9,244 nucleotides of DNA from Gammaproteobacteria bacterium (GTDB taxonomy: Bacteria > Gemmatimonadota > Gemmatimonadetes > Longimicrobiales > Gaopeijiaceae). Position numbers and translations under genes: made by a program. Location of the stretch: assembly GCA_009843625.1 (NCBI GenBank), contig VYDD01000060.1, positions 1 to 9,244 of the forward strand. The letters are read 5' to 3'. This document shows, piece by piece, positions 1 through 6,154 of this stretch; position 1 is the first letter of the stretch; the number at the start of each line of letters is the position of its first letter. The notes under the pieces are model-generated. The model ran no database searches. It saw nothing but the letters and a program-made list of their open reading frames with translations, and was not told where the DNA came from.

Positions 1-290
1 ATGTCGGATCGCTCCTCTCGCAAGATGGCGGCTGAGAGCGGAACTGCGAGGTAGCGCATAGTTCCGGTCTGTCATCGACTGGGTTCCCCTCGCCATCGGG
101 TAGCGCGTGGCGATCTCAGGCTAGCAGGCACGCTCAAGGCTGTCTGCCCCGGTTGCCAGCATGGGGAGTGCCGGGCCGGTCGACTTGACCGCTTCGGATC
201 GTGGTTCCTAGCCTGCCGCAGCGCACACTAAGAACCGGCGCGGCGCCGATGGCGTCGGGCCTGCGCTGGGGTCGCCGGTCTGCGGACTGG
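1..290. other. Left flank without a supported gene
   Basis: No convincing gene is visible. A plus-strand reading frame is open from the window edge to a TAG at 52-54 (17 codons, starting with ATG at 1). It could be the tail of a gene lying to the left, but it is too short to identify. A small dyad (CGGTC, 177-181, and GACCG, 187-191) overlaps a TTGACC (185-190) that could be a -35 box, with a weak TAGCCT 18 nt further on. The rest has no codon pattern that stands out on either strand. Confidence 0.4.
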
Positions 291-318
291 TTGACGCGCG
301 GCGGGGCCAAGCTACACT
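291..318 (+). promoter_or_regulatory. Sigma-70 type promoter of the DUF378 gene
   Basis: TTGACG at 291-296 and TACACT at 313-318 are separated by 16 nt, close to the housekeeping consensus. The transcript would begin near 325, leaving a leader of about 35 nt before the ATG at 360. There is no other credible promoter this close to the gene. Confidence 0.6.
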
Positions 319-359
319 CCCCCACAAGCACGGTGTGCATGAGGCGGAAGGCTCAGTTC

Positions 360-566
360 ATGGAAGTTGTACAGATCGTCGCGATCGTCCTGGCCGCGGT
401 GGGCGCCCTCAACTGGGGCCTCGTGGCTCTTGCCAGGTTCGACCTCGTGGCCTTCATCGCCGGCGGGATGAAGTTCGGTGAGGTCAATGCGATCTCGCGT
501 GTCCTCTACCTGCTCGTCGCCGTGGCCGGAGTCGTGAGCCTGACTGCGATCCCCCAGCTGACGTAG
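360..566 (+). CDS. DUF378 family small membrane protein
   Basis: A 68-residue protein with two hydrophobic segments, roughly residues 4-26 and 44-64. The first contains LNWGL (17-21) followed by RFDLVAFI (26-33), and the second contains SRVLYLLVAVAGV (46-58). The LNWGL, FDLV and SRVLY pattern is the signature of DUF378, a bacterial inner-membrane family of unknown function, usually of about this size. The ATG at 360 is chosen because it puts the first helix at the N-terminus and follows a weak GGAAG (346-350). An in-frame ATG at 339 would add the seven residues MRRKAQF and cannot be excluded. A promoter lies at 291-318. No neighbour appears co-transcribed. Identity is firm; role is unknown. 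Confidence 0.85.
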   Translation: MEVVQIVAIVLAAVGALNWGLVALARFDLVAFIAGGMKFGEVNAISRVLYLLVAVAGVVSLTAIPQLT

Positions 567-890
567 GTTAGCGCATCGCCCTCGACACGGGCTCCACGAG
601 ATTCCCGCGTCGGCGAGCCTGTCCGGCGGCCCCGGCATCCCTGACCGCTCGGGCGGGGCCAGCGTCCGTTCCGATCGCCGGATGCGGACGCGGATCCGCC
701 GGGTGCATTGCATCGAGCGCCGCCTGTCCTGTCGCCTCGACCAGCGCGACTCGTCAGGGCTCTTGTCCGACCGGCTGCCAGACCGGCGAGGTGACAAGGC
801 TCACCCGTGATCACGTGAGTCGCGACCGCTGCGCCTGAGCCGCCCCAGAGGAAACTCCGCCAGGAGCCGTCAAGCGCGCGCGGCGGCACG
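567..890. other. Gene-free stretch after the DUF378 gene
   Basis: I see no supported gene here. Frames open on the minus strand (for example 506-889) are arginine- and glycine-rich translations typical of the wrong frame in GC-rich DNA. No hairpin with a T-tract follows the DUF378 stop; the first strong hairpin is at 897-927. Confidence 0.4.
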
Positions 891-1128
891 GCCCTGCGGG
901 GGTCAGGCGTTCATCGCCTGACCCCCGTATCAGCTCGCGCTCGCCGCGCGGGACGCTGACCACGACGAAGCGCGCGATCGCGGCGACGAAGAGGACAATG
1001 TTGCCCGCCGCGACGAAGGCTGCGGCCTGCTCGCCCATGAGTGCGTTGAGGAGGCCCGCCACCCCCGCGAAGCAGAACGTCCAGAAGGCTGCGGCGTGAA
1101 GATCTCGGTAGGCCGGACATCGGCTCAC
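811..1128 (-). CDS. Possible small two-helix membrane protein, perhaps degraded
   Basis: The minus strand from about 1105 down to 940 reads as a protein with two hydrophobic segments: AAAFWTFCFAGVAGLLNALM, then AAAFVAAGNIVLFVAAIARF, followed by VVVSVPRGERELI. Nearly every codon here ends in G or C, as expected of a real gene in this genome. The GTG at 1126-1128 is the nearest plausible start but has no Shine-Dalgarno sequence. After residue GERELI the frame crosses a 13-bp perfect hairpin (897-927) and the codon pattern weakens before the stop at 811. The true C-terminus was therefore probably lost to a frameshift, with the hairpin as the old terminator. I cannot name a family. It may be a relic. 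Confidence 0.35.
   Translation of the reverse strand: MSRCPAYRDLHAAAFWTFCFAGVAGLLNALMGEQAAAFVAAGNIVLFVAAIARFVVVSVPRGERELIRGSGDERLTPAGPCRRARLTAPGGVSSGAAQAQRSRLT
897..927. terminator. Strong 13-bp hairpin, probable terminator
   Basis: CGGGGGTCAGGCG (897-909) and CGCCTGACCCCCG (915-927) are perfect reverse complements around the loop TTCAT. There is no T-tract on either side. It could end transcription of the minus-strand membrane gene or of DUF378 read-through, or be a protein-binding dyad. Confidence 0.55.
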
Positions 1129-1244
1129 GATCGGTGCGCACGTGAAGGACCACAGCCTCCGCGCTGGCGACGAGACCGCTGTCCGTCGAGCTGACTTTGG
1201 TGAACGAGCGGAGAGCCGCCGCGCGGGTGCTGCCGACGCAGCCA

Positions 1245-1322
1245 CTACAGGGCCGTCTCCAGCATGAGGTTGTCGAGGATCAGCGGCTCGCGCCGCCCCT
1301 CGTCGTTGTGGATGTCCTTGCA
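1245..1322 (-). pseudogene. Coding-like scrap of an unidentified gene
   Basis: On the minus strand, 1322 down to a TAG at 1245-1247 reads KDIHNDEGRREPLI then LDNLMLETAL and stop. Almost every codon ends in G or C, and the residue mix is that of a normal soluble protein, unlike the arginine- and alanine-rich shadow frames nearby. The frame has no start and the upstream sequence does not continue the pattern, although REDIL appears one frame away just before it. I read it as the C-terminal end of a gene lost by deletion or frameshift. Family unknown. Confidence 0.25.
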
Positions 1323-1368
1323 AGATGTCCTCCCTGCCCTTCGATCGTCCCGGCGTCCCAGGCTCGGC

Positions 1369-1381
1369 TAGAATTGATTGC
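1369..1381 (+). promoter_or_regulatory. Leaderless-type -10 element of the aspartyl protease gene
   Basis: TAGAAT at 1369-1374 is a good -10 hexamer ending 7 nt before the ATG at 1382, so transcription would start at or next to the A of the start codon. There is no Shine-Dalgarno sequence, which fits a leaderless mRNA as is common in actinobacteria. No clear -35 box is visible. Confidence 0.6.
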
Positions 1382-1738
1382 ATGGGAACGTTCAAGTGGC
1401 CGCTACGCATCTCGAACATGAACAGCGGCGCATCACGGGAGATCGAAGCGACTGTCGATACCGGCGCCGCCTACACGACGCTGCCCGCCCGTCTGCTGCG
1501 CGAGCTGGGCGTCGAGCCGGTGGACAAGGGAGTTTTCCTGCTTGCGGACGGTCGGCGATTGGAGATGGAGATCGGGAGGGCCTGGGCGACGATCGACGAT
1601 ACCAGTGAGGTTACTCTCGTCGTGTTCGGAGATGACGACGCTCCCGCACTGCTGGGCGCCTACACCCTGGAAGGGCTGAGGCTGGCGGTCGACCCCGTCG
1701 CACAACGCCTGGTTCCCACGCATCTGATCATGTATTGA
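1382..1738 (+). CDS. Clan AA (retropepsin-like) aspartyl protease
   Basis: A 118-residue protein with the single-domain retroviral-type aspartyl protease layout. ATVDTGAAYTTLP (23-35) holds the catalytic Asp26 in the DTGA motif. Near the C-terminus ALLGAYTLEGLRLAVDP (89-105) matches the LLG-x-x-x-L-x-G loop and the following hydrophobic strand. Such enzymes act as homodimers, each chain giving one aspartate; natural substrates of the small bacterial versions are mostly unknown. There is no signal peptide, so it is probably cytoplasmic. The ATG at 1382 is preferred over an upstream in-frame ATG at 1325 because the TAGAAT element sits 7 nt before it and the family starts close to this point. 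The gene stands alone, with helicase debris on its 3' side. Confidence 0.8.
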   Translation: MGTFKWPLRISNMNSGASREIEATVDTGAAYTTLPARLLRELGVEPVDKGVFLLADGRRLEMEIGRAWATIDDTSEVTLVVFGDDDAPALLGAYTLEGLRLAVDPVAQRLVPTHLIMY

Positions 1739-1756
1739 CGTCGATCTTCGGCGCAC

Positions 1757-2386
1757 TCTGGACACGACAAAAGCCCCTCACATAGGCGGAAGCGGAGGAG
1801 GCTGCCGCGATAGCAATGCCCCCGTCCGTCTATCAAGCAGCTCCTGCGAGCGTCCCCTCTTGTTCCTGCTCGAGCGCCCGCTCGAAGAGGGAGCGTGGGA
1901 GCCTCGTCGCGCTCGCGGCGGTTCGTCGGCTCGTCCTGCTCCCCGGCCATGAACTCCGCCCGCGAGAACAGCGTCTGCTGCGGCTCGGGAGCATCGTCAC
2001 GGCGATCGTCGCGGGCAGCGGCGACCGCAAACGGCATCGGCCTCGATGATCGCGGGCTCGGGAGCGTGCCAGTCCTCGTCGACGAGCAGCGCCTCGGCCG
2101 CAGCCGCGACCTGCCGGGCCTGCTCGAAGACCGACTCGACTGAGTCTGTGTCCTTCTCCGGGCCAGCGCGAGCATGAGGTCGTCGCCGAAGGCGGCGAGG
2201 GCCGTCCTCGGGCAGCTTGCCCTCGACGGCGAGCGACGACTGGAGCTTCTTCGCCACGGGGGTGAGGGCGTCGGCCTGCAGGGTGTCCCGGTAGGTTACG
2301 AGGGCGACCTTCACGGGCTCGGTCTGACCGATGCGCCAGGAGCGGCGGGAGGCCTGCCCCATGACATAGACGCTGTAGTGGGCCCC
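1757..2386 (-). repeat. Long direct repeat, copy 1 (helicase 3' end)
   Basis: Diverged copy of 3892-4556 in the same orientation. Similarity runs from inside helicase motif VI, through the stop codon, to about 80 nt beyond it. The conserved DNA past the stop (GAGCTGCTTGATA, GGGGGCAT and a block near 1757-1785) shows that this is duplicated DNA rather than just similar protein. Confidence 0.7.
1833..2386 (-). pseudogene. SNF2-type helicase 3' fragment, frameshifted
   Basis: Remnant of the C-terminal end of a SNF2/SWI2 family ATPase. Reading down from 2386, one frame gives GAHYSVYVMGQASRRSWRIG and TEPVKVALVTYRDTLQADAL, which is helicase motif VI and what follows. The frame breaks after LPEDG, returns for SVESVFEQARQ, jumps again for QQTLFSRAEFMAGEQ, and finally reaches SLFERALEQEQEGTLAGAA with a TGA at 1833. 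At least three frameshifts separate these blocks. Comparison with the intact-frame copy at 3984-4556 confirms the order. A TGA stop lies just upstream of the homology start, and no ATPase motifs I-V are in the window. It is dead coding sequence. Confidence 0.85.
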
Positions 2387-2393
2387 ACTCGTT

Positions 2394-2413
2394 CATCGCC
2401 GGTCCCGGCGATG
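2394..2413. promoter_or_regulatory. Perfect 20-bp palindrome, probable toxin-antitoxin operator
   Basis: CATCGCCGG (2394-2402) and CCGGCGATG (2405-2413) are exact reverse complements with a 2-nt centre. The site overlaps the -35 region of the putative -10 TACGAT (2420-2425) of the downstream pair, just where an autorepressor would bind. It begins a few bases after the helicase homology ends. Confidence 0.5.
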
Positions 2414-2419
2414 GCGCGG

Positions 2420-2449
2420 TACGATAGGGGCGGACGCGCACCGGGAGGA
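2420..2449 (+). promoter_or_regulatory. Putative -10 box and ribosome binding site of the DUF104/PIN pair
   Basis: TACGAT (2420-2425) is a fair -10 box, and GGGAGGA (2443-2449) is a strong Shine-Dalgarno sequence 6 nt before the ATG at 2456. The -35 box is poor, but the palindrome at 2394-2413 covers that position. Confidence 0.5.
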
Positions 2450-2455
2450 TCAGCC

Positions 2456-2710
2456 ATGACCGCAACTGTGAAGGCCACCTACGCCAACGGCGTGTTCACG
2501 CCCTCAGAGCCCGTCGACATCGAGGAAGGCGAGGAAGTGACGCTGTCGATCGAGGGTGCGACGTCGCGGAAGCGAGGGCTGGCCGGCGTTGTTGAGGCGG
2601 TACAGGAGCTGCAGAGGACTATTCCCTCGGACGCCTGGGACGTCCTGCCGACCGATGGCGCGAGGAACTACAAGCACTATCTATACGGCCACCCGAAAGA
2701 AGACGCCTGA
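2456..2710 (+). CDS. DUF104 (AF2212-like) antitoxin
   Basis: An 84-residue protein. The N-terminal half reads ATYANGVFTPSEPVDIEEGE (7-26) followed by EVTLSIEG (27-34), the pattern of the AF2212-like antitoxin family (PF01954, DUF104), a small beta-rich domain typically encoded just before a PIN toxin. The C-terminal half (residues 44-84, with DAWDVLPTDGARNYKHYLYG) is the part expected to wrap around and inhibit the toxin. The start is set by the strong GGGAGGA; a long upstream in-frame extension runs through helicase debris and is rejected. The stop overlaps the toxin start by one base (TGATG at 2708-2712), which implies translational coupling. Confidence 0.85.
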   Translation: MTATVKATYANGVFTPSEPVDIEEGEEVTLSIEGATSRKRGLAGVVEAVQELQRTIPSDAWDVLPTDGARNYKHYLYGHPKEDA

Positions 2711-3129
2711 TGCGAGTGGTGTTCGCCGATGCGGCGTACTGGATCGCATTGTGGAATCCCCGGGATGCCATGCATGAGCGGGCGCTGGCCGTTGCGGCTC
2801 GGCTGGGATCGGCCGCAGTCGTCACCACGCAGGTCGTCCTGTTCGAGGCGCTGAACTTCATGGCCGGTATGGGAGAATTCCGCCGGCTGTTCGCAGCGCG
2901 GATGGTGCGGGACCTGGAAGACAATCCTGACCTTGAGATCGTCCCGCAGACCGACGCCCAGTTCAGAAGCGCCGTCGAGCGCTACGCCGACCGTCCGGAT
3001 CAGCGGTGGGGGCTCACCGATTGCGCGAGCTTTCTCCTCATGGAACAGCGGAACATCACCGAGGCGCTCACGCACGACCGCGACTTCGAGCAGGCTGGCT
3101 TCACGGCCCTGCTCCGCCGAGGCCAGTGA
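2710..3129 (+). CDS. vapC: PIN-domain ribonuclease toxin (VapC family)
   Basis: A 139-residue single PIN domain of normal VapC length. Acidic residues that coordinate the catalytic metal are all present: Asp7 in VVFADAAYWIAL, Glu46 in VVLFEALNF, Asp104 in GLTDCASF, and Asp123 (with Asp125) in THDRDFEQAGF. The family cleaves RNA, often initiator tRNA or the 23S sarcin-ricin loop; the target here cannot be read from sequence. It follows the antitoxin with a one-base overlap and has no ribosome binding site of its own outside the antitoxin frame. The active site looks intact, so the pair is probably functional. It lies between two helicase-tail repeats, which suggests it is cargo of a mobile segment. 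Confidence 0.9.
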   Translation: MRVVFADAAYWIALWNPRDAMHERALAVAARLGSAAVVTTQVVLFEALNFMAGMGEFRRLFAARMVRDLEDNPDLEIVPQTDAQFRSAVERYADRPDQRWGLTDCASFLLMEQRNITEALTHDRDFEQAGFTALLRRGQ

Positions 3130-3201
3130 ACACACTCCACGCCTCGACCGAGCCCGACTCCGATCCGTCGACCCGCCTACCGGCGATGCTCGACTCGCCG
3201 C

Positions 3202-3221
3202 CGCTCCGCCGGCGTGGAGCG
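3202..3221. terminator. Small hairpin between the toxin gene and the cysteine-rich gene
   Basis: CGCTCC (3202-3207) and GGAGCG (3216-3221) enclose an 8-nt loop, just before the Shine-Dalgarno sequence of the next gene. It could be a weak terminator or leader structure. No T-tract follows. Confidence 0.25.
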
Positions 3222-3238
3222 ACGGAGGGTAGTGGGAA

Positions 3239-3718
3239 GTGACTCGCGCCAGACTGCGACGGGGTGCGCGCAAGCGCCGGGAGGCTCGTGAAGTCAGTGA
3301 GCACAAGGCCCGGCGCGTGTGGGCGTTCAGCGTCCTGCCGCTCCCTCCGGAGTTGCGCGAGGAGCCGGACCCCTGCCGGCACGCATGGGAAGAACCCGTA
3401 GAGGCCAGCTTCTCCGGCGACGGCCGTGATGTGGACATCATCCGGGTCTGCCAGACGTGCAACGGCTTCGCGCGCAGGTGCAAACGCTGCCGCCGGTTCC
3501 ACCTCGCCAGCGCGGGGCGCGGCGGCGCTGGCTCCATGCCCTGGCGGGTCTCCAGGGAGTGGCTGCAGGAGCACGGGTGTCCCCGCAAGGAGTTCGGAGA
3601 GGTGCCCATACCCTTCGTGTGGACGCCCGACGGGGACGGCCCGCCGGAGTTCGACCTGGCGACCTACGAAGCGATCGAGGGCGAACCGGGGCGCTACGAT
3701 CTGCAATGGTTGAGTTGA
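3239..3718 (+). CDS. Cysteine-rich protein of unknown function
   Basis: A 159-residue protein that I do not recognise. The first 26 residues are strongly basic. The centre carries a cluster that could bind zinc: C46 and H48 (DPCRHAW), C71 and C74 (VCQTC), C81 and C84 (RCKRC) and H88, with an isolated C114. The C-terminus is acidic (DGDGPPEFDLATYEAIEGEP, 131-150). The GTG start is supported by GGAGGG at 3224-3229, 9 nt upstream. A nucleic-acid-binding zinc ribbon is a reasonable guess, but nothing names it. It follows the toxin gene by 109 nt with a hairpin between, so it is probably a separate unit. Another frame could be the real one, but the codon pattern favours this one. Confidence 0.55.
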   Translation: MTRARLRRGARKRREAREVSEHKARRVWAFSVLPLPPELREEPDPCRHAWEEPVEASFSGDGRDVDIIRVCQTCNGFARRCKRCRRFHLASAGRGGAGSMPWRVSREWLQEHGCPRKEFGEVPIPFVWTPDGDGPPEFDLATYEAIEGEPGRYDLQWLS

Positions 3719-3891
3719 CCGGGGTTGCGGCCCCGAGGCGTCACGCGGCGCGCGTGCACGCGGCCCACCTCATCGCTTTTAGCCGATCTCGCGTGCGGAG
3801 CGGTCACGGCGATGTGCGCCGGGCTGCTCAACCCCGCTTGACGCCTCGGCTATCAGCCGTCGTCTGACCTGAAGAACGCGAGTGACTGGAG
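3719..3891. other. Short gene-free stretch with two hairpins
   Basis: CGGGG (3720-3724) pairs with CCCCG (3731-3735) immediately after the preceding stop. CACGCG (3742-3747) pairs with CGCGTG (3751-3756). Either may end transcription of the cysteine-rich gene. No gene is visible. Confidence 0.35.
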
Positions 3892-3940
3892 CTCTGGCCC
3901 GGCTGGGCAGCACAAGAGCACCCACACATCGACGGCAGCG

Positions 3941-3970
3941 GGGGGCACCGCCGTAACCGGCGATGCCCCC
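3941..3970 (-). terminator. Terminator-like hairpin of the helicase gene
   Basis: GGGGGCA (3941-3947) pairs with TGCCCCC (3964-3970), then after one mismatch CGCCG (3949-3953) pairs with CGGCG (3958-3962) around a TAAC loop. It lies about 14 nt past the helicase stop on the minus strand. The equivalent place in copy 1 keeps GGGGGCAT but has lost most of the pairing. Confidence 0.6.
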
Positions 3971-3983
3971 GCGCCTCCGTTTA

Positions 3984-4556
3984 TCAAGCAGCTCGCGCGA
4001 GCGTCCCCTCCTGTTCCTGTTCCAGCGCCCACTCGAAGAGAGACAGCGTTGGAGCCTCGCGCCGCCGGGGGCGCTTCGGCTCCGGCTGCTCCTGCGCCAT
4101 GAACTCGGCCCACGAGAACAGCGTCCGCTGCGGCCCCGCGTCCACGGGGTCCACGTCGCTCTCGGCAGCCGCCGTGGCCGCGACCGCCACCGGATCGGGC
4201 TCGGGCGCGTGCCAGTCCTCGTCGACCAGCAGCGCCTCGGCCTCGGCCGCGACTTGGCGGGCCTGCTCGAAGACCGACTCGACCGAGCCCGCGTCCTCCT
4301 CGCCCGCGACGATCTTCCTCGCCAGGGCGATCAACAGGTCGTCGCCGTCGTCACCGTAGGCGGCGAGGCCGTCCTCGGGCAGGTCGCCCTCGACGGCTAG
4401 CGACGACTGGAGCTTCTGCGCCACCAGCTTGAGGGCGTCCGCCTGCAGGGTGCTCCGGTAGGCCATGAAGACGACCTGTACGGGCTCGGTCTGCCCGATC
4501 CGCCAGGATCGCCGTGACGCCTGCCGCATGGTGTAGACGGAGTAGTCGGCTCCGGT
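3984..4556 (-). pseudogene. SNF2-type helicase 3' fragment, frame intact
   Basis: C-terminal part of a SNF2/SWI2 ATPase cut off at its 5' side. From 4556 the frame reads TGADYSVYTMRQASRRSWRI, which is motif VI with its QxxRRxxRIGQ arginines, then TEPVQVVFMAYRSTLQADAL, LVAQKLQSSLAVEG, SVESVFEQARQ, RTLFSWAEFMAQEQ and ends SLFEWALEQEQEGTLARAA at TGA TAA (3981-3986). The frame is clean for 190 codons. Motifs I-V are missing; upstream of 4556 the DNA belongs to the serine recombinase in another frame. An internal ATG in YTM could in principle start a tail-only protein, but it has no ribosome binding site. It is most likely the 3' half of a target gene split by insertion. Confidence 0.85.
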
Positions 4557-6127
4557 TCTGCAATCGACACTAACTCCCCGTCCGTGGGGATGCCGAGGGT
4601 GAGCGTGACGCGGTTCTCGCCGTCGATCGTCGCGTCCTCGAGCAGCAGGTCGAGCACCTCGCGGCGTTCCTCGCCCGTGAGCCCGTCGAGGCCCGCGCCC
4701 ACGCTGCGCGCCCACTCCACAACCCCCTCCAGCGCCACGCGCCGACCTGCCTGCGCCGACTCCCGCGCCCGGTACTCGTCGAGTCTCGCCCGCAGCCGCT
4801 CCAGCCGCTCGCCGATGAAGCGCCGCTGGTGGTCGAGCTGCTTCTCGCTGATCTTGCCGCTCACGTAGAGCCGGATGGCGCGGTCCTCCTCCAGTTGCAC
4901 ACCATCGAGCTCGCGCTCGGTGCGCGCGATCTCGCCTTCGAGCCCGCCGTCGTCGTCCGGCTCAAGCGCCGCCAGCCCGGCCGCGAGCAGCTGCGGCTGC
5001 TCCAGCACCCGCCGCACCTCGCCCCAGACCAGCTCCTCCAGCCGCTCGGCGCGGATCATCGGGTGCTCGCGGCAGCGCAGGCGGTGCACCCGCGACCCGT
5101 AGCACTGGTAGTACCGGCGCGGCGTCTTGAGCTCGTAGCGGTAGGTCTTGCCGCCCTTCCGCACGCTCTGGCTGCGGGTCACGTTCGGTCCCATGAGCAT
5201 CCCGCACTCGCTGCAGCGCACGAGATGCTGGAGCAGGTGGAAGGTCTTCGTGTTGCGCGGCGAGCGCGTCAGCCGCCGCTTGCGCAGTTCCTGCGCGCGC
5301 TCCCACGTCTCCTCGTCCACGAGCGGCGGGAAGGGGATGCCCACCCAGCGCTCGCGGGGCTGGCGGTGCCTGCGCATCCCTGTGTCGGTGGCGGTGTGGC
5401 GGGCCTTGCCGTACCACCAGGTGCCCTTGTAGGCCTCGTTGCGGAGGATGCGGTTGACCTGCGCCGCGTGCCAGCGCGCGCCGGGCGTCGCGGTGGGGAT
5501 CCCGTCGGCCTCCAGCGCCCCGGCGATGGCCGGCGCGCCCATGCCGTCCTCGACGGAGTGGCGGAAGATGCGGCGAATGACCTCCGCGCGTTCATCGTTG
5601 ATCTCCGGCGTGCGGCCCTCTGCGATGCGGTAGCCGTCGGGGACGCTGTTGACGGGGATGCGGCCCTGTTTGGCCGCGCCGCGCTTCCCCATCGAGGCGC
5701 GCTCGCGGAAGTTGTCGAGCTCGATCTTGCCGATCGCGGCCATCAGCCCGAAGGTCTTCATGTCGATCGCGTCCATCACCGCCTCGATGCCGATGCGGTG
5801 CTCCTCGACGACCTCCATGAGGGCGGCGGCGGGGTACATGCCGCGGCTGAGGCGGTCGGACTTCCAGCAGACGATCGTGTCGAAGCGGTCGGCTGCGGCA
5901 TCGGCGAGCATGCGCTGGAACTCGGGGCGGCTCTTGGACCAGCCGCGCCCGACCTCCTGGTAGCGCGCGGTGATGGCGTAGCCGCGCTCCGCGCAGTAGC
6001 TCTCCATGTCGGACAACTGCTCGGCGATGGAGGTCTTGTCGTCCTCGGCCTGGCTCTTGTCGGAGACGCGCGCGTAGATGGCGGCGCGGCGCGTCTCGGG
6101 CTTCTGCTGTGGCTTCGTTCGCGGCAT
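4397..6127 (-). CDS. Large serine recombinase (integrase)
   Basis: A 576-codon frame. The N-terminal resolvase domain (about 13-155) has catalytic Ser22 in YARVSDKSQ and the active-site stretch WKSDRLSRG (88-96). A recombinase domain follows (about 160-290), then a zinc ribbon (C305, C308, C342, C352) and a coiled-coil-rich part (about 398-455), as in phage-type serine integrases that insert DNA at att sites without host factors. The native C-terminus is around ENRVTLTLGIPTDGELVSI (504-522). From about codon 523 the frame enters the helicase tail in a different reading frame and runs 54 more residues of low-quality sequence to the stop at 4397. The gene has therefore lost its own stop, or it overlaps the recombination site. 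The start at 6127 has a strong Shine-Dalgarno sequence (6135-6143). All catalytic and zinc residues are present, so it may be active. Confidence 0.92.
   Translation of the reverse strand: MPRTKPQQKPETRRAAIYARVSDKSQAEDDKTSIAEQLSDMESYCAERGYAITARYQEVGRGWSKSRPEFQRMLADAAADRFDTIVCWKSDRLSRGMYPAAALMEVVEEHRIGIEAVMDAIDMKTFGLMAAIGKIELDNFRERASMGKRGAAKQGRIPVNSVPDGYRIAEGRTPEINDERAEVIRRIFRHSVEDGMGAPAIAGALEADGIPTATPGARWHAAQVNRILRNEAYKGTWWYGKARHTATDTGMRRHRQPRERWVGIPFPPLVDEETWERAQELRKRRLTRSPRNTKTFHLLQHLVRCSECGMLMGPNVTRSQSVRKGGKTYRYELKTPRRYYQCYGSRVHRLRCREHPMIRAERLEELVWGEVRRVLEQPQLLAAGLAALEPDDDGGLEGEIARTERELDGVQLEEDRAIRLYVSGKISEKQLDHQRRFIGERLERLRARLDEYRARESAQAGRRVALEGVVEWARSVGAGLDGLTGEERREVLDLLLEDATIDGENRVTLTLGIPTDGELVSIAEPEPTTPSTPCGRRHGDPGGSGRPSPYRSSSWPTGAPCRRTPSSWWRRSSSRR
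4545..4570. other. Probable attachment-site junction of the recombinase element
   Basis: Here native recombinase sequence (to 4562) meets helicase homology (from 4556). The same helicase codon marks the break in the other copy near 2386, where shared sequence ends after GTAGTSGGCYCC on the plus strand. Serine integrase attachment sites usually lie beside the integrase gene. The core dinucleotide cannot be fixed without the empty site or the other end. Confidence 0.45.
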
Positions 6128-6134
6128 GGGTTTG

Positions 6135-6143
6135 CTCCTCCCC
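6135..6143 (-). promoter_or_regulatory. Strong ribosome binding site of the recombinase
   Basis: On the minus strand GGGGAGGAG lies 7 nt before the ATG at 6125-6127. It decides the start of the recombinase. Confidence 0.8.
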
Positions 6144-6154
6144 GGAAACAGAAC

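Larger units (their letters stand above)
3892..4556 (-). repeat. Long direct repeat, copy 2 (helicase 3' end)
   Basis: Partner of 1757-2386. The two copies start at the same helicase codon (TGADYS here, SGAHYS there) and both continue past the stop codon. The 1.5 kb between them carries the toxin-antitoxin pair and the cysteine-rich gene. Confidence 0.7.

Noticed and set aside
2174..2455. N-terminal extension of the DUF104 antitoxin
   Set aside because: The extension is antisense to the helicase pseudogene, and the family starts at the ATG at 2456, which has a strong Shine-Dalgarno sequence.
2677..3706. Minus-strand frames opposite the toxin and cysteine-rich genes
   Set aside because: Arginine- and proline-rich shadows without any motif. 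The plus-strand toxin has a complete PIN active site.
3984..4715. A 243-residue helicase-related protein starting at 4715
   Set aside because: Its first 50 codons are out-of-frame recombinase sequence. Only the part from 4556 is helicase, so the frame is a chance join at the insertion junction.
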